From: CAZGYE01 sp964530165
GTDB lineage: Bacteria; Planctomycetota; Planctomycetia; Planctomycetales; Planctomycetaceae
Assembly: GCA_964530165.1 (NCBI GenBank)
Contig: CAZGYE010000041.1
Location: forward strand, 1-25,677
Length of the DNA stretch: 25,677 bases
Reading direction: 5' to 3'
Every line of letters begins with the position of its first letter. Within the stretch, counting starts at the first letter, position 1. Shown here one piece after another: positions 14,583-21,906 of the stretch. The translations under genes were made by a program, and so were the position numbers. Below the pieces are notes generated by a model, which was not told where the DNA came from, did not search any database, and worked only from the letters and a program-made list of their open reading frames with translations.

Positions 14583-16010
14583 TCAAATAATTCTCAAATC
14601 ATCCACCATGGTGCATCGCCGTTGGCGCGTGAACGTCAGCGGGTTGGTCACGCCCTCGCCGGTCGGCGTGGCGATGCTATAGGAGAGATATCCTTCGCCG
14701 CCCAGCCCGAGTCCCGCCATGCACGGCCCGTTTTTGATGAACAGGGTGCTGTCCATAACGCGCCCCATGGTGGTCATGTTGCGCACGTTGCGTGAATGGA
14801 TGATGCTGGTGTGCCGGTAGTTGCGCTCGTATTTCTTGGCCAGCTCGATGCCGTGCATGCAGTCGCGGCAGCGGACGAACGGGACGAAAGGCATCATCTG
14901 CTCTTCGCCGACGAACGGGTTTTTAGTATCAGTTTCGCCGTAGAGGATCTGTGTCCCCGCGGGAACACGAACGCCGATCATTTCCGCCAGCACCGCCGCG
15001 TCTTTGCCGACCAGCTCCCGGTTCAGGACGGCGTGGCCGCCCGGTTTTTCCGGCGGACTGAACGCCAGCGACGTCAACTGCTCGATTTCCCGCTCGTTCA
15101 ACCGGTGTCCGTCCTGGCGGCTGACGGCGGTCATCAATTCGTCGAAAATGCTGCAGACCGCGAAGACCTCTTTCTCGCCGATGCACAGCAGGTTGTTGTC
15201 GTAAGCGGCGCCTTTGACGATCGAGGCGGCCGCGTTCTCCAGGTCGGCCGTTTCGTCGACGACCACCGGCGGATTTCCCGGACCGGCCACGATGGCCCGT
15301 TTGCGGCTCTGGAGTGCGGCCCGCGCCACGCCCGGGCCGCCGGTCACCACCAGCAGCGGGACGCCGCGGTGATCGAAGATCTCAGCGGCCGACTCCAGCG
15401 TGGGTTCTTCGATGATGGTCACCAGGTTCTCCAGGCCGGTGGCGTCGTAGATCGCCCGGTTGAACCGCCGCACACCTTCGCACGCAATCCGGGTGCCGGC
15501 CGGGTGCGGGTTGACGACCAGCGTATTCCCCGCAGAGACCATGTTGACGACGTTGCCGGCCAACGTGGGCAGCGAATGCGTGACCGGTGTGATCGCGCCG
15601 ATGACGCCGAACGGGGCATACTCGGTCACCGTCAAGCCGTGATCGCCGCTGACCGAATCGCACCGCAGGAATTCGATGCCGGGCACCAGGCGGATGATCT
15701 TCAACTTTTCGATCTTGTGATCGAGCCGGCCGATCTTGGTTTCTTCCAGCTCCATGCGGCCCAGCTCTTCGGCCTGCTCGTCGCAGATGCGGCGGACACA
15801 CTCGACGGCTTTTGCCCGAACTTCCATCGAGGCGGCTTTGAGTTTCTCGAACCCGGCCGTCGCTGCGTCAACCGCCTGATCGACGGAGCCAAAGACGCCC
15901 CAGTCTCCGCCGGGACGTGATCCGTTCCTGTGGCCGTTCGGCCGACGGCCGAGCTGGCTCAACACCTCTTGAACCACACTGCGAATGGTCTCTTCGGTTG
16001 CTTGCGTCAT
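14583..16010 (-). CDS. CoA-acylating aldehyde dehydrogenase with N-terminal encapsulation peptide (PduP-like)
   Basis: 475 residues; SD GGAGAG 8 nt before the ATG. The N-terminal ATEETIRSVVQEVLSQLGRR is an encapsulation peptide, followed by a Gly/Arg/Pro linker. The dehydrogenase domain shows the NAD-binding YAPFGVIGAITPVTHS stretch (131-145), GPGNPPVVVDETAD (243-256) and the catalytic Cys275 in DNNLLCIGEKEV, matching PduP/EutE. In the PV microcompartment it oxidises lactaldehyde to lactyl-CoA with NAD+ and CoA inside the shell. It follows a BMC-P gene by 54 bp; downstream the operon is interrupted by the inverted-repeat cassette. Confidence 0.95.
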   Translation of the reverse strand: MTQATEETIRSVVQEVLSQLGRRPNGHRNGSRPGGDWGVFGSVDQAVDAATAGFEKLKAASMEVRAKAVECVRRICDEQAEELGRMELEETKIGRLDHKIEKLKIIRLVPGIEFLRCDSVSGDHGLTVTEYAPFGVIGAITPVTHSLPTLAGNVVNMVSAGNTLVVNPHPAGTRIACEGVRRFNRAIYDATGLENLVTIIEEPTLESAAEIFDHRGVPLLVVTGGPGVARAALQSRKRAIVAGPGNPPVVVDETADLENAAASIVKGAAYDNNLLCIGEKEVFAVCSIFDELMTAVSRQDGHRLNEREIEQLTSLAFSPPEKPGGHAVLNRELVGKDAAVLAEMIGVRVPAGTQILYGETDTKNPFVGEEQMMPFVPFVRCRDCMHGIELAKKYERNYRHTSIIHSRNVRNMTTMGRVMDSTLFIKNGPCMAGLGLGGEGYLSYSIATPTGEGVTNPLTFTRQRRCTMVDDLRII

Positions 16011-16064
16011 CTATGTGACTCTCCGTTTCTCGAGGATGAATTATTGTTGCATGTCCATCAGTAT

Positions 16065-16376
16065 TCATTCATTCGCACTAAAGACCGACTTCGCACCGAC
16101 GTGCACCTGGTCGACGATGCCCACAATGGCAGCGTCGACAGGCAGTGTTTTCGTCTGCGGTGTAAAACGGGCGCTCGACCCTTGCACGCACAAGACGACT
16201 TCCCCTTCACCGGCCCCAACCGTGTCGACCACGATGAAGGTACGCCCCGTCGGCTGCAGTTTGCTCTTGTCCTTTTCATCGACGCGTAGCGGTTCGACGA
16301 TGAGCAGCTTTTGCCCGACCATTTCTTCAACTTTCTGCGTCGAGACGATACTGCCGGTGATGCGCGCCAAGAACAT
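16065..16376 (-). CDS. BMC-P pentameric shell vertex protein (EutN/CcmL family)
   Basis: 103 residues, the longest of the three paralogues. MFLARITGSIVSTQKVEEMVG with QKLLIVEPL is the EutN/CcmL N-terminus; FIVVDTVGAGEGEVVLCVQGSSA and AAIVGIVDQVHV complete the fold. SD AGGAAA with a 7-nt spacer. Thirteen bp separate it from the acetate kinase stop, and it precedes the aldehyde dehydrogenase. The three BMC-P proteins of the locus are clearly different in sequence, so vertices may be heterogeneous or one may have a special role. Confidence 0.94.
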   Translation of the reverse strand: MFLARITGSIVSTQKVEEMVGQKLLIVEPLRVDEKDKSKLQPTGRTFIVVDTVGAGEGEVVLCVQGSSARFTPQTKTLPVDAAIVGIVDQVHVGAKSVFSANE

Positions 16377-16389
16377 GAAACCATTTCCT

Positions 16390-17586
16390 TTATTCGATCT
16401 CGCCAGCCGCGATCAGCTCTGCGGCTTGCCGGGCCACGACCAGTTCCTCGTTTGTGGGAACGACCCAAATTTCGACGTCGCTGTCGTCTCTTGAAATGCG
16501 GGTCTCGCCGTCGACTTGTTCGTTTCGCTCTGGATCGAGCAGAATGCCGGCCCATTGCATGTTGTGGCAAACGTCGGTGCGAATCCGCCGGCTGTTCTCG
16601 CCGATGCCGCCGGTGAACACGATCGCGTCGGCGCCGCCCAAGACGACCAGGTATGCCCCCAGATAGTGTCGAATCGACGCGGTCAACACGCCGAGCGCCA
16701 CTTGCGCCCGTTCGTGTCCCTCGGCGGCGGCGTGTTCCAGATCGCGGACGTCGCCGCTTAGACCGCTCAAACCCAGCAGTCCGCTGCGGCCGGCCAAGTC
16801 CGTGAGCAATTCCTCCAGGCTCTTGCCGGTCGCCCGCATCAGCACGGGCAGCGCAAACGGGTCGAAATCGCCGACGCGGTTGTTGTGCGGCAAACCACTT
16901 TGTGGACTCATGCCGAGACTGTTCGCCGCTGATTTGCCGTCACGCATCGCACACAACGAGCTGCTGCCCCCCAGGTGGCATGAAATGACCCGCAGGTCGC
17001 CACGCCCCAGGATCTCGGCGATCCGCTGTCCAATGTAGCGGTGACTGGCCCCGTGAAATCCCCACCGCTGGACGTCGTACTGCTCCTTCCACTCGTAGGG
17101 AACGGCGTAGAGGCGGTTCTCGGCGGGGATGGTTTCGTGAAAGCCGGTCTCCATCGCGGCCACCAATGGAATTTCGGGGAATGCTTCGTTCAGTTGCCGC
17201 ATGGCTGTCGTGTACGGCGGGTTGTGGGCCGGTGCGACGTCGGCCAGCTCTTCCATCTTGGCGAGCAAAACGTCATCGACGCGACGCACCCCGCTTAACC
17301 GGCCGGCAAGGATCGCCTTGAATCCGATGGCCGAGACATCCGACACCGAACCGAGACATCCCCAATCAGGATGCGTGAGCTGTTCCAGGCAGACCCGCAC
17401 GGCGGCCGCGTGATCGGAGATCTCCAGCGACGCTTCCTCCCGGTGTTCGCCGATTTCGACAGAACAACGGCTCTCGGCTTGGCCGATGCGTTCGATGCTG
17501 CCGCGCGCCAGTTGCTCTTCGCTCGGCAGATCGAACAGCCGATACTTGAAGCTGGTGGAGCCAAGATTGGCAACAAGGATTTTCAT
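16390..17586 (-). CDS. ackA: acetate/short-chain acyl kinase (AckA-like)
   Basis: 398 residues, normal length. Signatures: NLGSTSFKYRLFD at residue 7 (acetokinase signature 1), METGFHETIP, RWGFHGASHRYI, ISCHLGGSSSLCAMRDGKS and FTGGIGENS near the C-terminus. The stretch that is usually MMGTRSGDIDP reads LPHNNRVGDFDP, so the catalytic Arg is kept but the surrounding loop differs from housekeeping acetate kinases. In the PV pathway it converts lactyl-phosphate (from PduL) plus ADP to lactate and ATP; acetate kinase activity is also possible. No encapsulation peptide is visible, so it may act outside the shell. It is followed 13 bp downstream by a BMC-P gene. Confidence 0.93.
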   Translation of the reverse strand: MKILVANLGSTSFKYRLFDLPSEEQLARGSIERIGQAESRCSVEIGEHREEASLEISDHAAAVRVCLEQLTHPDWGCLGSVSDVSAIGFKAILAGRLSGVRRVDDVLLAKMEELADVAPAHNPPYTTAMRQLNEAFPEIPLVAAMETGFHETIPAENRLYAVPYEWKEQYDVQRWGFHGASHRYIGQRIAEILGRGDLRVISCHLGGSSSLCAMRDGKSAANSLGMSPQSGLPHNNRVGDFDPFALPVLMRATGKSLEELLTDLAGRSGLLGLSGLSGDVRDLEHAAAEGHERAQVALGVLTASIRHYLGAYLVVLGGADAIVFTGGIGENSRRIRTDVCHNMQWAGILLDPERNEQVDGETRISRDDSDVEIWVVPTNEELVVARQAAELIAAGEIE

Positions 17587-17628
17587 GGACGTGGATCCGT
17601 GCTTGTGAATTCTCCGTTCCGCCTGTGG

Positions 17629-17676
17629 GGCGACTTTGCCCGTGCCGCGGTCGACAAATCCGGCGGCCGAGTCGCC
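17629..17676. repeat. inverted repeat between BMC-H and ackA
   Basis: GGCGACT (17629-17635) and AGTCGCC (17670-17676) are exact inverted copies 34 bp apart, with a further GC-rich core between them, in the 92-bp spacer between the shell gene and ackA. It could form a 3' hairpin for the upstream shell-gene mRNA. The stem is short and the loop long, so this is tentative. Confidence 0.3.
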
Positions 17677-17678
17677 GA

Positions 17679-17948
17679 TTAGGTAAAATTTTCGGTCAGA
17701 CTCGACTCCGGTCGCGGGATCAGATGAGCGCTAATGAGCTCGCCGACTTGCGATGCCGCAGCGGCACCGGCTTCGACCGCCGCCCGCACCGAACCAACAT
17801 CGCCGCGAATGATGGTCGTGACGTAGCCGCCGCCAATCTGCACCTGGCGAACGAGGCTGACATTGGCCGCCTTCAACATGGCGTCGGACGCCTCAATCTG
17901 CGCGGTCAGGCCGCGGGTTTCGATCAAACCAATTGCTTCACCGTTCAT
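17679..17948 (-). CDS. BMC-H hexameric shell protein
   Basis: 89 residues from the ATG at 17948 (MNGEAIGLIETRGL), with GGTGA upstream. It carries the single BMC domain: AIGLIETRGLTAQIEASDAM, then VRQVQIGGGYVTTIIRGDV, with the pore segment QIGGGY, and EVGA-type helix VRAAVEAGAAAASQVGE, ending ISAHLIPRPES. Hexamers tile the facets of the shell and their central pores admit small substrates. It shares the fold but not the pore sequence with the adjacent BMC-H paralogue, so the two pores probably differ in selectivity. A 126-bp hairpin-bearing spacer separates the two genes. Confidence 0.95.
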   Translation of the reverse strand: MNGEAIGLIETRGLTAQIEASDAMLKAANVSLVRQVQIGGGYVTTIIRGDVGSVRAAVEAGAAAASQVGELISAHLIPRPESSLTENFT

Positions 17949-18001
17949 AAAGTCACCGTTTGCTGTTGCGCTAGTGGTACTCGAACAGGGTGGCATGGCG
18001 T

Positions 18002-18047
18002 CGCTTGCGTCGCCATGCAGAACAAACTGTGCATGCCCACGCAAGCG
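18002..18047. repeat. large hairpin in the spacer between the two BMC-H genes
   Basis: CGCTTGCGTCGCCATGCA (18002-18019) pairs with 18030-18047 over 18 bp with two mismatches and a 10-nt loop. A second, mutually exclusive stem GCATGGCG/CGCCATGC (17993-18000 with 18011-18018) is also possible. Located between two shell genes transcribed in the same direction, it could stabilise or process the polycistronic mRNA, or be one copy of a dispersed palindromic repeat. Confidence 0.6.
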
Positions 18048-18074
18048 CGGACACACCACTTTTTCCCTCTGGGA

Positions 18075-18377
18075 TCAGGATTTCGCAGCCTTCGCGACCA
18101 ACTTGGGCAGAATGGCGCTCAGCTCTTCGTGCGGCCGTGGAATGACCTGCACGCTGACCACCTCGCCCACTTTGCTGGCTGCACTGGCGCCGGCGTCGGT
18201 GGCGGCTTTCACCGCGGCAACGTCGCCGACGACAAATCCAGTCACCAGACCGGAGCCGACTTTCTCCCAGCCAATCATTTGCACGTTGGCCGCTTTGAGC
18301 ATTGCGTCGGACGCTTCGATTAAGGCGACGAGACCTTTCGTCTCGATCATCCCCAACGCTTCCATCACCTTTGCCAT
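18075..18377 (-). CDS. BMC-H hexameric shell protein
   Basis: 100 residues from the ATG at 18377 (MAKVMEALGMIETKG), SD GGGAGAA about 7 nt upstream. Canonical single BMC domain: ALGMIETKGLVALIEASDAM, GWEKVGSGLVTGFVVGDVAA with the pore loop KVGSGL, VKAATDAGASAASKVGEVVS and VQVIPRPHEEL. The tail (AILPKLVAKAAKS) is longer than that of its paralogue. It is the first shell gene of the operon and so probably among the best expressed; it likely forms the bulk of the shell facets. Confidence 0.96.
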   Translation of the reverse strand: MAKVMEALGMIETKGLVALIEASDAMLKAANVQMIGWEKVGSGLVTGFVVGDVAAVKAATDAGASAASKVGEVVSVQVIPRPHEELSAILPKLVAKAAKS

Positions 18378-18412
18378 GAGTTGTTTCTCCCTCAATGTTG
18401 TTGAAGTTTCTG

Positions 18413-18472
18413 GTAGGGCGTGTGGAACACGCCACCGGGATTGTCCGTTACGGTGTGTGACACACACCCTAC
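18413..18472. repeat. nested palindromes in the spacer between pduL and BMC-H
   Basis: An outer stem joins 18413-18424 (GTAGGGCGTGTG) with 18461-18472 (CACACACCCTAC), one mismatch. Two inner alternatives exist: GGCGTGT-GGA-ACACGCC (18417-18433, perfect) and GGTGTGTG-A-CACACACC (18452-18468). The arrangement resembles a dispersed palindromic unit placed upstream of the shell genes. Confidence 0.65.
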
Positions 18473-18483
18473 GACGTTCACAT

Positions 18484-19182
18484 TCAGCTCCCGCATCCTC
18501 CGCCGTCGGGCTTGAACAGCTCGACGGATTTTGCCTTCTCCAGGTTGACGGCGTTTCCTTCATCCGTGTCGATATGCACTTCCAGCTTGATGTTGCCGCC
18601 GGCACGCACGATGAACTCTTCCAGAACTGTCGTGCAGCCCTCAGAAACCACCCGCAGGTGCATGAGGTCTCCGTTCGAGACGCCGTAGTATTCGATGTCG
18701 GCCGGTCCCATGTGGACGTGCCGCATCGCGCGAATCACGCCCGAATTGAGTTCCACCACACCGTTGGGCCCCACCAGCACGCAACCGGGCGTGTCGTGAT
18801 GATCGCCGCTGATCCGCACCGGCAAGTCGACCCCCAGCGAAATCCCGTCGGTAAACGCCAATTCTACCTGCGAATCAGCCCGGCACGGACCCAGCACGCG
18901 GACGTTGGGGATCATGCGACGCCGCGGACCGACCACCGCCACCGTTTCCTCGGCCGCGTAGTAGCCCTCTTGATACAAATCGCGGTCCGGGGTCAACGTC
19001 GCACCCGTGCCGAACAGCGTCTCCACATGCTCCGCGGTCAAGTGTACGTGACGTGCCGAGATGTTGACGACCAACGGATTGGGTTTCGACGTGCCCCTCA
19101 AACCGGGACGCGGCTTGAGCAATACATCTCGAACAACGCGTTCGATGTCGGCCCGGGTGTACGAAGCAACTCGCTGTATCAT
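18484..19182 (-). CDS. pduL: PduL-type phosphotransacylase
   Basis: 232 residues from the ATG at 19182; a TTG nine bases earlier is possible. Residues 1-20 (MIQRVASYTRADIERVVRDV) form a helix resembling an encapsulation peptide. The body shows the PduL signatures VNISARHVHLT (zinc-binding His residues) in the first half and MRHVHMGPADIEYYGVSNGD in the second, plus the FTDGISLGVDLPVRISGDH region. It converts acyl-CoA (lactyl-CoA here) and phosphate to acyl-phosphate and CoA, regenerating CoA inside the compartment. It is second in the operon, 31 bp after deoR, and followed by the first BMC-H gene after a palindromic spacer. Confidence 0.94.
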   Translation of the reverse strand: MIQRVASYTRADIERVVRDVLLKPRPGLRGTSKPNPLVVNISARHVHLTAEHVETLFGTGATLTPDRDLYQEGYYAAEETVAVVGPRRRMIPNVRVLGPCRADSQVELAFTDGISLGVDLPVRISGDHHDTPGCVLVGPNGVVELNSGVIRAMRHVHMGPADIEYYGVSNGDLMHLRVVSEGCTTVLEEFIVRAGGNIKLEVHIDTDEGNAVNLEKAKSVELFKPDGGGCGS

Positions 19183-19213
19183 GGTATGCAAAATCTTTTA
19201 CTGTTTCGTCCGA

Positions 19214-19969
19214 TCACAATTTGGCGACGCTCAGCTCCACGCCGGCACCACGAATGGTTTGCTTCCAATCGGTTGAAATTCCCGAATCAACGATCAGCCG
19301 GTCGACGGCGTTCAGCGGACACAAATGGGCCAGGGCCGAATGCCCAAGCTTTCCGCTGTCGGAAACGACGACGACTTCCTCGGCGGCCTCCATCATTTGC
19401 CGCTCGGTTTCCACCAAAAGTGCATTGCGGTTGAACAGCCCCTTCTCGGTAATTCCACCGACGCTCATCATCAACCGCCGGACATTCACACTCTTGAGGG
19501 TCTCAACGGCCGACGGGCCTAGGGCGACGCCGGTCTTCGGATACAGAAATCCGCCGATCATGATCAACTCGATTCCCGGCTGATTGACCAACAAGTTGAC
19601 GATCGGCAACGAGTTGGTGACAACCAGCAACGACTTCCCCATTAACCGTCTCGCCACTTCGAGCGTCGTGGTTCCGCCATCCAGCAGGACCGCTTCACCC
19701 GGTTCGATCAGGTCGGCCGCCACCTGGGCGATTCGCTGTTTCTGCGGCTGCGCGCTGCAGCGCCGGTCTTCGAAGGCCGACAGCGATTCACCGATGTAAG
19801 CCGCTCCGCCGCGGGTGCGTCGAATTTGACCAATTCCGTCAAGATATTCCAAATCCCTCCGCACGGTCGACTCGCTGGCTTCGATGCGGTCTGCCAATTG
19901 CTTTAGCGACACAAATCCTTCCATTTCAATAAGTTGTAGGATATTCTCTCGTCTGGCGTCTGGCAGCAT
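19214..19969 (-). CDS. DeoR-family transcriptional regulator of the BMC operon
   Basis: 251 residues from the ATG at 19969 (MLPDARRENIL); GTG codons up to 19984 would add five residues. The N-terminal winged helix-turn-helix is clear: RRENILQLIEMEGFVSLKQL and ASESTVRRDLEYLDGIGQIRR. The C-terminal DeoRC sugar-phosphate sensor has VLLDGGTTTLEVARRL, LVVTNSLPIVNLL and VVVSDSGKLGHSALAHLCPL. Such proteins usually repress until bound by a phosphorylated sugar, here plausibly fuculose- or rhamnulose-1-phosphate or DHAP. As first gene of the operon, with candidate operators in its own promoter, it is probably autoregulated. Confidence 0.94.
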   Translation of the reverse strand: MLPDARRENILQLIEMEGFVSLKQLADRIEASESTVRRDLEYLDGIGQIRRTRGGAAYIGESLSAFEDRRCSAQPQKQRIAQVAADLIEPGEAVLLDGGTTTLEVARRLMGKSLLVVTNSLPIVNLLVNQPGIELIMIGGFLYPKTGVALGPSAVETLKSVNVRRLMMSVGGITEKGLFNRNALLVETERQMMEAAEEVVVVSDSGKLGHSALAHLCPLNAVDRLIVDSGISTDWKQTIRGAGVELSVAKL

Positions 19970-20010
19970 GGGCACCACTCTCACCCTGAGACCGATTGAC
20001 GTCTCCCTCG

Positions 20011-20039
20011 ATTATGCCAGGCCAAGCGGATGATTTCAA
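20011..20039 (-). promoter_or_regulatory. sigma70-like promoter of the BMC operon
   Basis: Minus strand TTGAAA (20039-20034; 5/6), 17-bp spacer, CATAAT (20016-20011; 5/6). Transcription would start near 20004, about 35 nt before the deoR start codon. It is the best promoter in the 19970-20323 interval and all operon genes follow in the same direction. Confidence 0.65.
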
Positions 20040-20067
20040 CCATATTCCATCAGTTTCATTCAATATC
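20032..20067. promoter_or_regulatory. candidate DeoR operator: two direct repeats
   Basis: Plus-strand boxes TTTCAACCATAT (from 20034) and TTTCATTCAATAT (from 20054) start exactly 20 bp apart, two helical turns, and the first overlaps the -35 hexamer of the operon promoter. A further GATTTCA is at 20141. Direct repeats covering -35 fit a DeoR-type repressor; binding is inferred only. The remainder of 20068-20323 holds no recognisable gene. Confidence 0.4.
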
Positions 20068-20323
20068 AGTCATAATTTGTCACATCCATCCACACTGGAA
20101 ACGCGTTCCAAAAAAACGTCGAACGGAACAGGAGCCACACGATTTCAGGCCGTTGGAGTGACCGCCGGCGGCAAGCCGACGACGTAAAGGTTGACAAAAC
20201 TCAACGCCGGGACTTGCGATTGATTGACCCGATACCCGATGACGCAATCCGCGTGCCGTGACGATCGACAAACCGTACCCGGGCTGTTTTTTCGTTCGGG
20301 ATCGTCAGAATTGACGGCGGTGC

Positions 20324-20989
20324 TCACTTGGCCGGGGGAACGATCACACGAACCCGGTGGTCGTCGACCTCCAAACGTCCCGCCGCGTACAAGCGGATCG
20401 CTTGGGGATAGGCTTCGCACTCGGCCTGGAAGACGCGGGCGGCCAAGCTGCCGGGTGTATCGTCGTCGAGCACCGGGACGCTGCGCTGCAGAATGATCGG
20501 TCCGTGATCGTATTGGTTGTCGGCAAAATGGACGGTGCAGCCGCTGACCTTCACGCCGCGCGCCAAGACCGCCTGGTGCACCCGCTCGCCGTAGCACCCG
20601 TGACCGCAAAAAGCCGGGATGAGTGCTGGGTGGATGTTCATGGCCCGCAACGTGAAATCATCCGGGATGCGGAGCAGCGCCAGAAAACCGGCCAAGGTGA
20701 CGAGATCGACTTCCGCCTCCCGCAGCCGATCGAAGACCGCTCGACTAAAATCGTCGACATCGTCGAAATGGCGTCGTGACACGACTTCACATTGCAGACC
20801 TGCATCGGATGCCCGGGCGATGCCGCCGCAACCTTCGCGGCTGGCAATCACGATGGGAATCTCCGCATCGAGCAGGCCGGCGTCGATCTTCGCGAGGAAA
20901 TTTGTCAGCGTGGTTCCGCCACCGGAAATCAAGACGCCCAGGCGAATGGGGCGGCCCAGTGGTTGCCGTATGGGGCGAACAGTCGACAT
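20324..20989 (-). CDS. purN: phosphoribosylglycinamide formyltransferase (GART)
   Basis: 221 residues from the ATG at 20989 (MSTVRPIRQPLGRP). It begins LGVLISGGGTTLTNFLAKI, the PurN phosphate-binding region, and has the catalytic triad regions NIHPALIPAF (Asn and His) and VHFADNQYDHGPIILQ (Asp). PurN transfers a formyl group from 10-formyl-THF to GAR in purine synthesis. Reading the usual GSN in the first loop as GTT is a small variation. The upstream gene ends 32 bp before it, so the two may be cotranscribed. Not functionally linked to the BMC operon downstream. Confidence 0.93.
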   Translation of the reverse strand: MSTVRPIRQPLGRPIRLGVLISGGGTTLTNFLAKIDAGLLDAEIPIVIASREGCGGIARASDAGLQCEVVSRRHFDDVDDFSRAVFDRLREAEVDLVTLAGFLALLRIPDDFTLRAMNIHPALIPAFCGHGCYGERVHQAVLARGVKVSGCTVHFADNQYDHGPIILQRSVPVLDDDTPGSLAARVFQAECEAYPQAIRLYAAGRLEVDDHRVRVIVPPAK

Positions 20990-21021
20990 GGTATGCAGCG
21001 TTCTTTCGGAATGCAGGCAGG

Positions 21022-21906
21022 TCACGATGCTGGTGGCCGATCCGCAGCCGCGTCGGTCTGCGGGTCGCTCGCCGTATTGGGATCGACAAGAACGGTTTCG
21101 TCATGGTTGATGCGGTCCTGGTGATAGGCGCGGTCCTTCCGTGCCGACCGCCACAACAGCAGAAGGATCGCGACGAACGCCACCGCAGTGCAGAAATACA
21201 CAGCAGCGGGTGCCGGGCCCAGCACAGTGGCCGCGTCTTCGGGATGCCATTCGAGCCGGTGCGCCAGGATCAGCGGGGCCAATCGCCATTTTCCGTCTTG
21301 CGCCTCATACAAGAACTGTTTGAAGAAATAGCCGGTCGCCGAGACATGATCAATGAGGCTCTCATTCTTGGGAAAATCATCCGGAATTGATGTGCAGACG
21401 ACGACAGCGGGATGCGTCTGGGAGTCGTCCGTGTACAGCCAGGCCTCGTAGAGAGTCTCGATGCCGTGTTCGTTCTTGCCGGCAGGTTGCTCGACGAAGC
21501 TGCGGACGTGGCCCTTCAACGTAACCGGCTTGCCACGATACCACTTGGCGTTGTGGAACAGATCGACAAAGGCGGGAAACTCGATGTCCGGATTCTTCTG
21601 CAGTTGGGGGTATGCTGCTCGGCGTTTTTTTTGGAGCTCACGGGCGGCCACCTTCATCTGACGCTCATCGATCCTCCTGACATGCGCGAGAAGGTGGTAG
21701 TATGCGTCGTACTCCTCGGGTTCCACGTGTTTCCAGCTCCCCACAAGCTTCACGTGCTCCAGAATCACGGGATCCAAAGTAACGACTGCGATTACCGAAT
21801 TGTCCTTGGGTTTCTTCCGAACGTCCGGTTTCTGAGCCATCGTGGTCTGGGCCGGCATGGCGGCAGCCAGTCCGAAGAGAATACCGATCGGGATGAGTCT
21901 TTTCAC
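21022..21906 (-). CDS. exported, C-terminally anchored planctomycete protein of unknown function
   Basis: 294 residues from a GTG at 21906, chosen because a signal peptide follows directly (KRLIPIGILFGLAAAMPAQ) and GGGAGAA lies 6 nt upstream; the frame is open to 22065. The central part WYRGKPVTLKGHVRSF, EAWLYTDDSQTHPAVVVCTS and VSATGYFFKQFLYEAQDGKW has the look of an OB-fold-like domain; I recall similar planctomycete proteins with no assigned function. One transmembrane segment near the C-terminus (AAVYFCTAVAFVAILLLLW) is followed by a polar, acidic tail. The start region is unusual because the SD lies in a palindrome. Confidence 0.8.
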   Translation of the reverse strand: MKRLIPIGILFGLAAAMPAQTTMAQKPDVRKKPKDNSVIAVVTLDPVILEHVKLVGSWKHVEPEEYDAYYHLLAHVRRIDERQMKVAARELQKKRRAAYPQLQKNPDIEFPAFVDLFHNAKWYRGKPVTLKGHVRSFVEQPAGKNEHGIETLYEAWLYTDDSQTHPAVVVCTSIPDDFPKNESLIDHVSATGYFFKQFLYEAQDGKWRLAPLILAHRLEWHPEDAATVLGPAPAAVYFCTAVAFVAILLLLWRSARKDRAYHQDRINHDETVLVDPNTASDPQTDAAADRPPAS

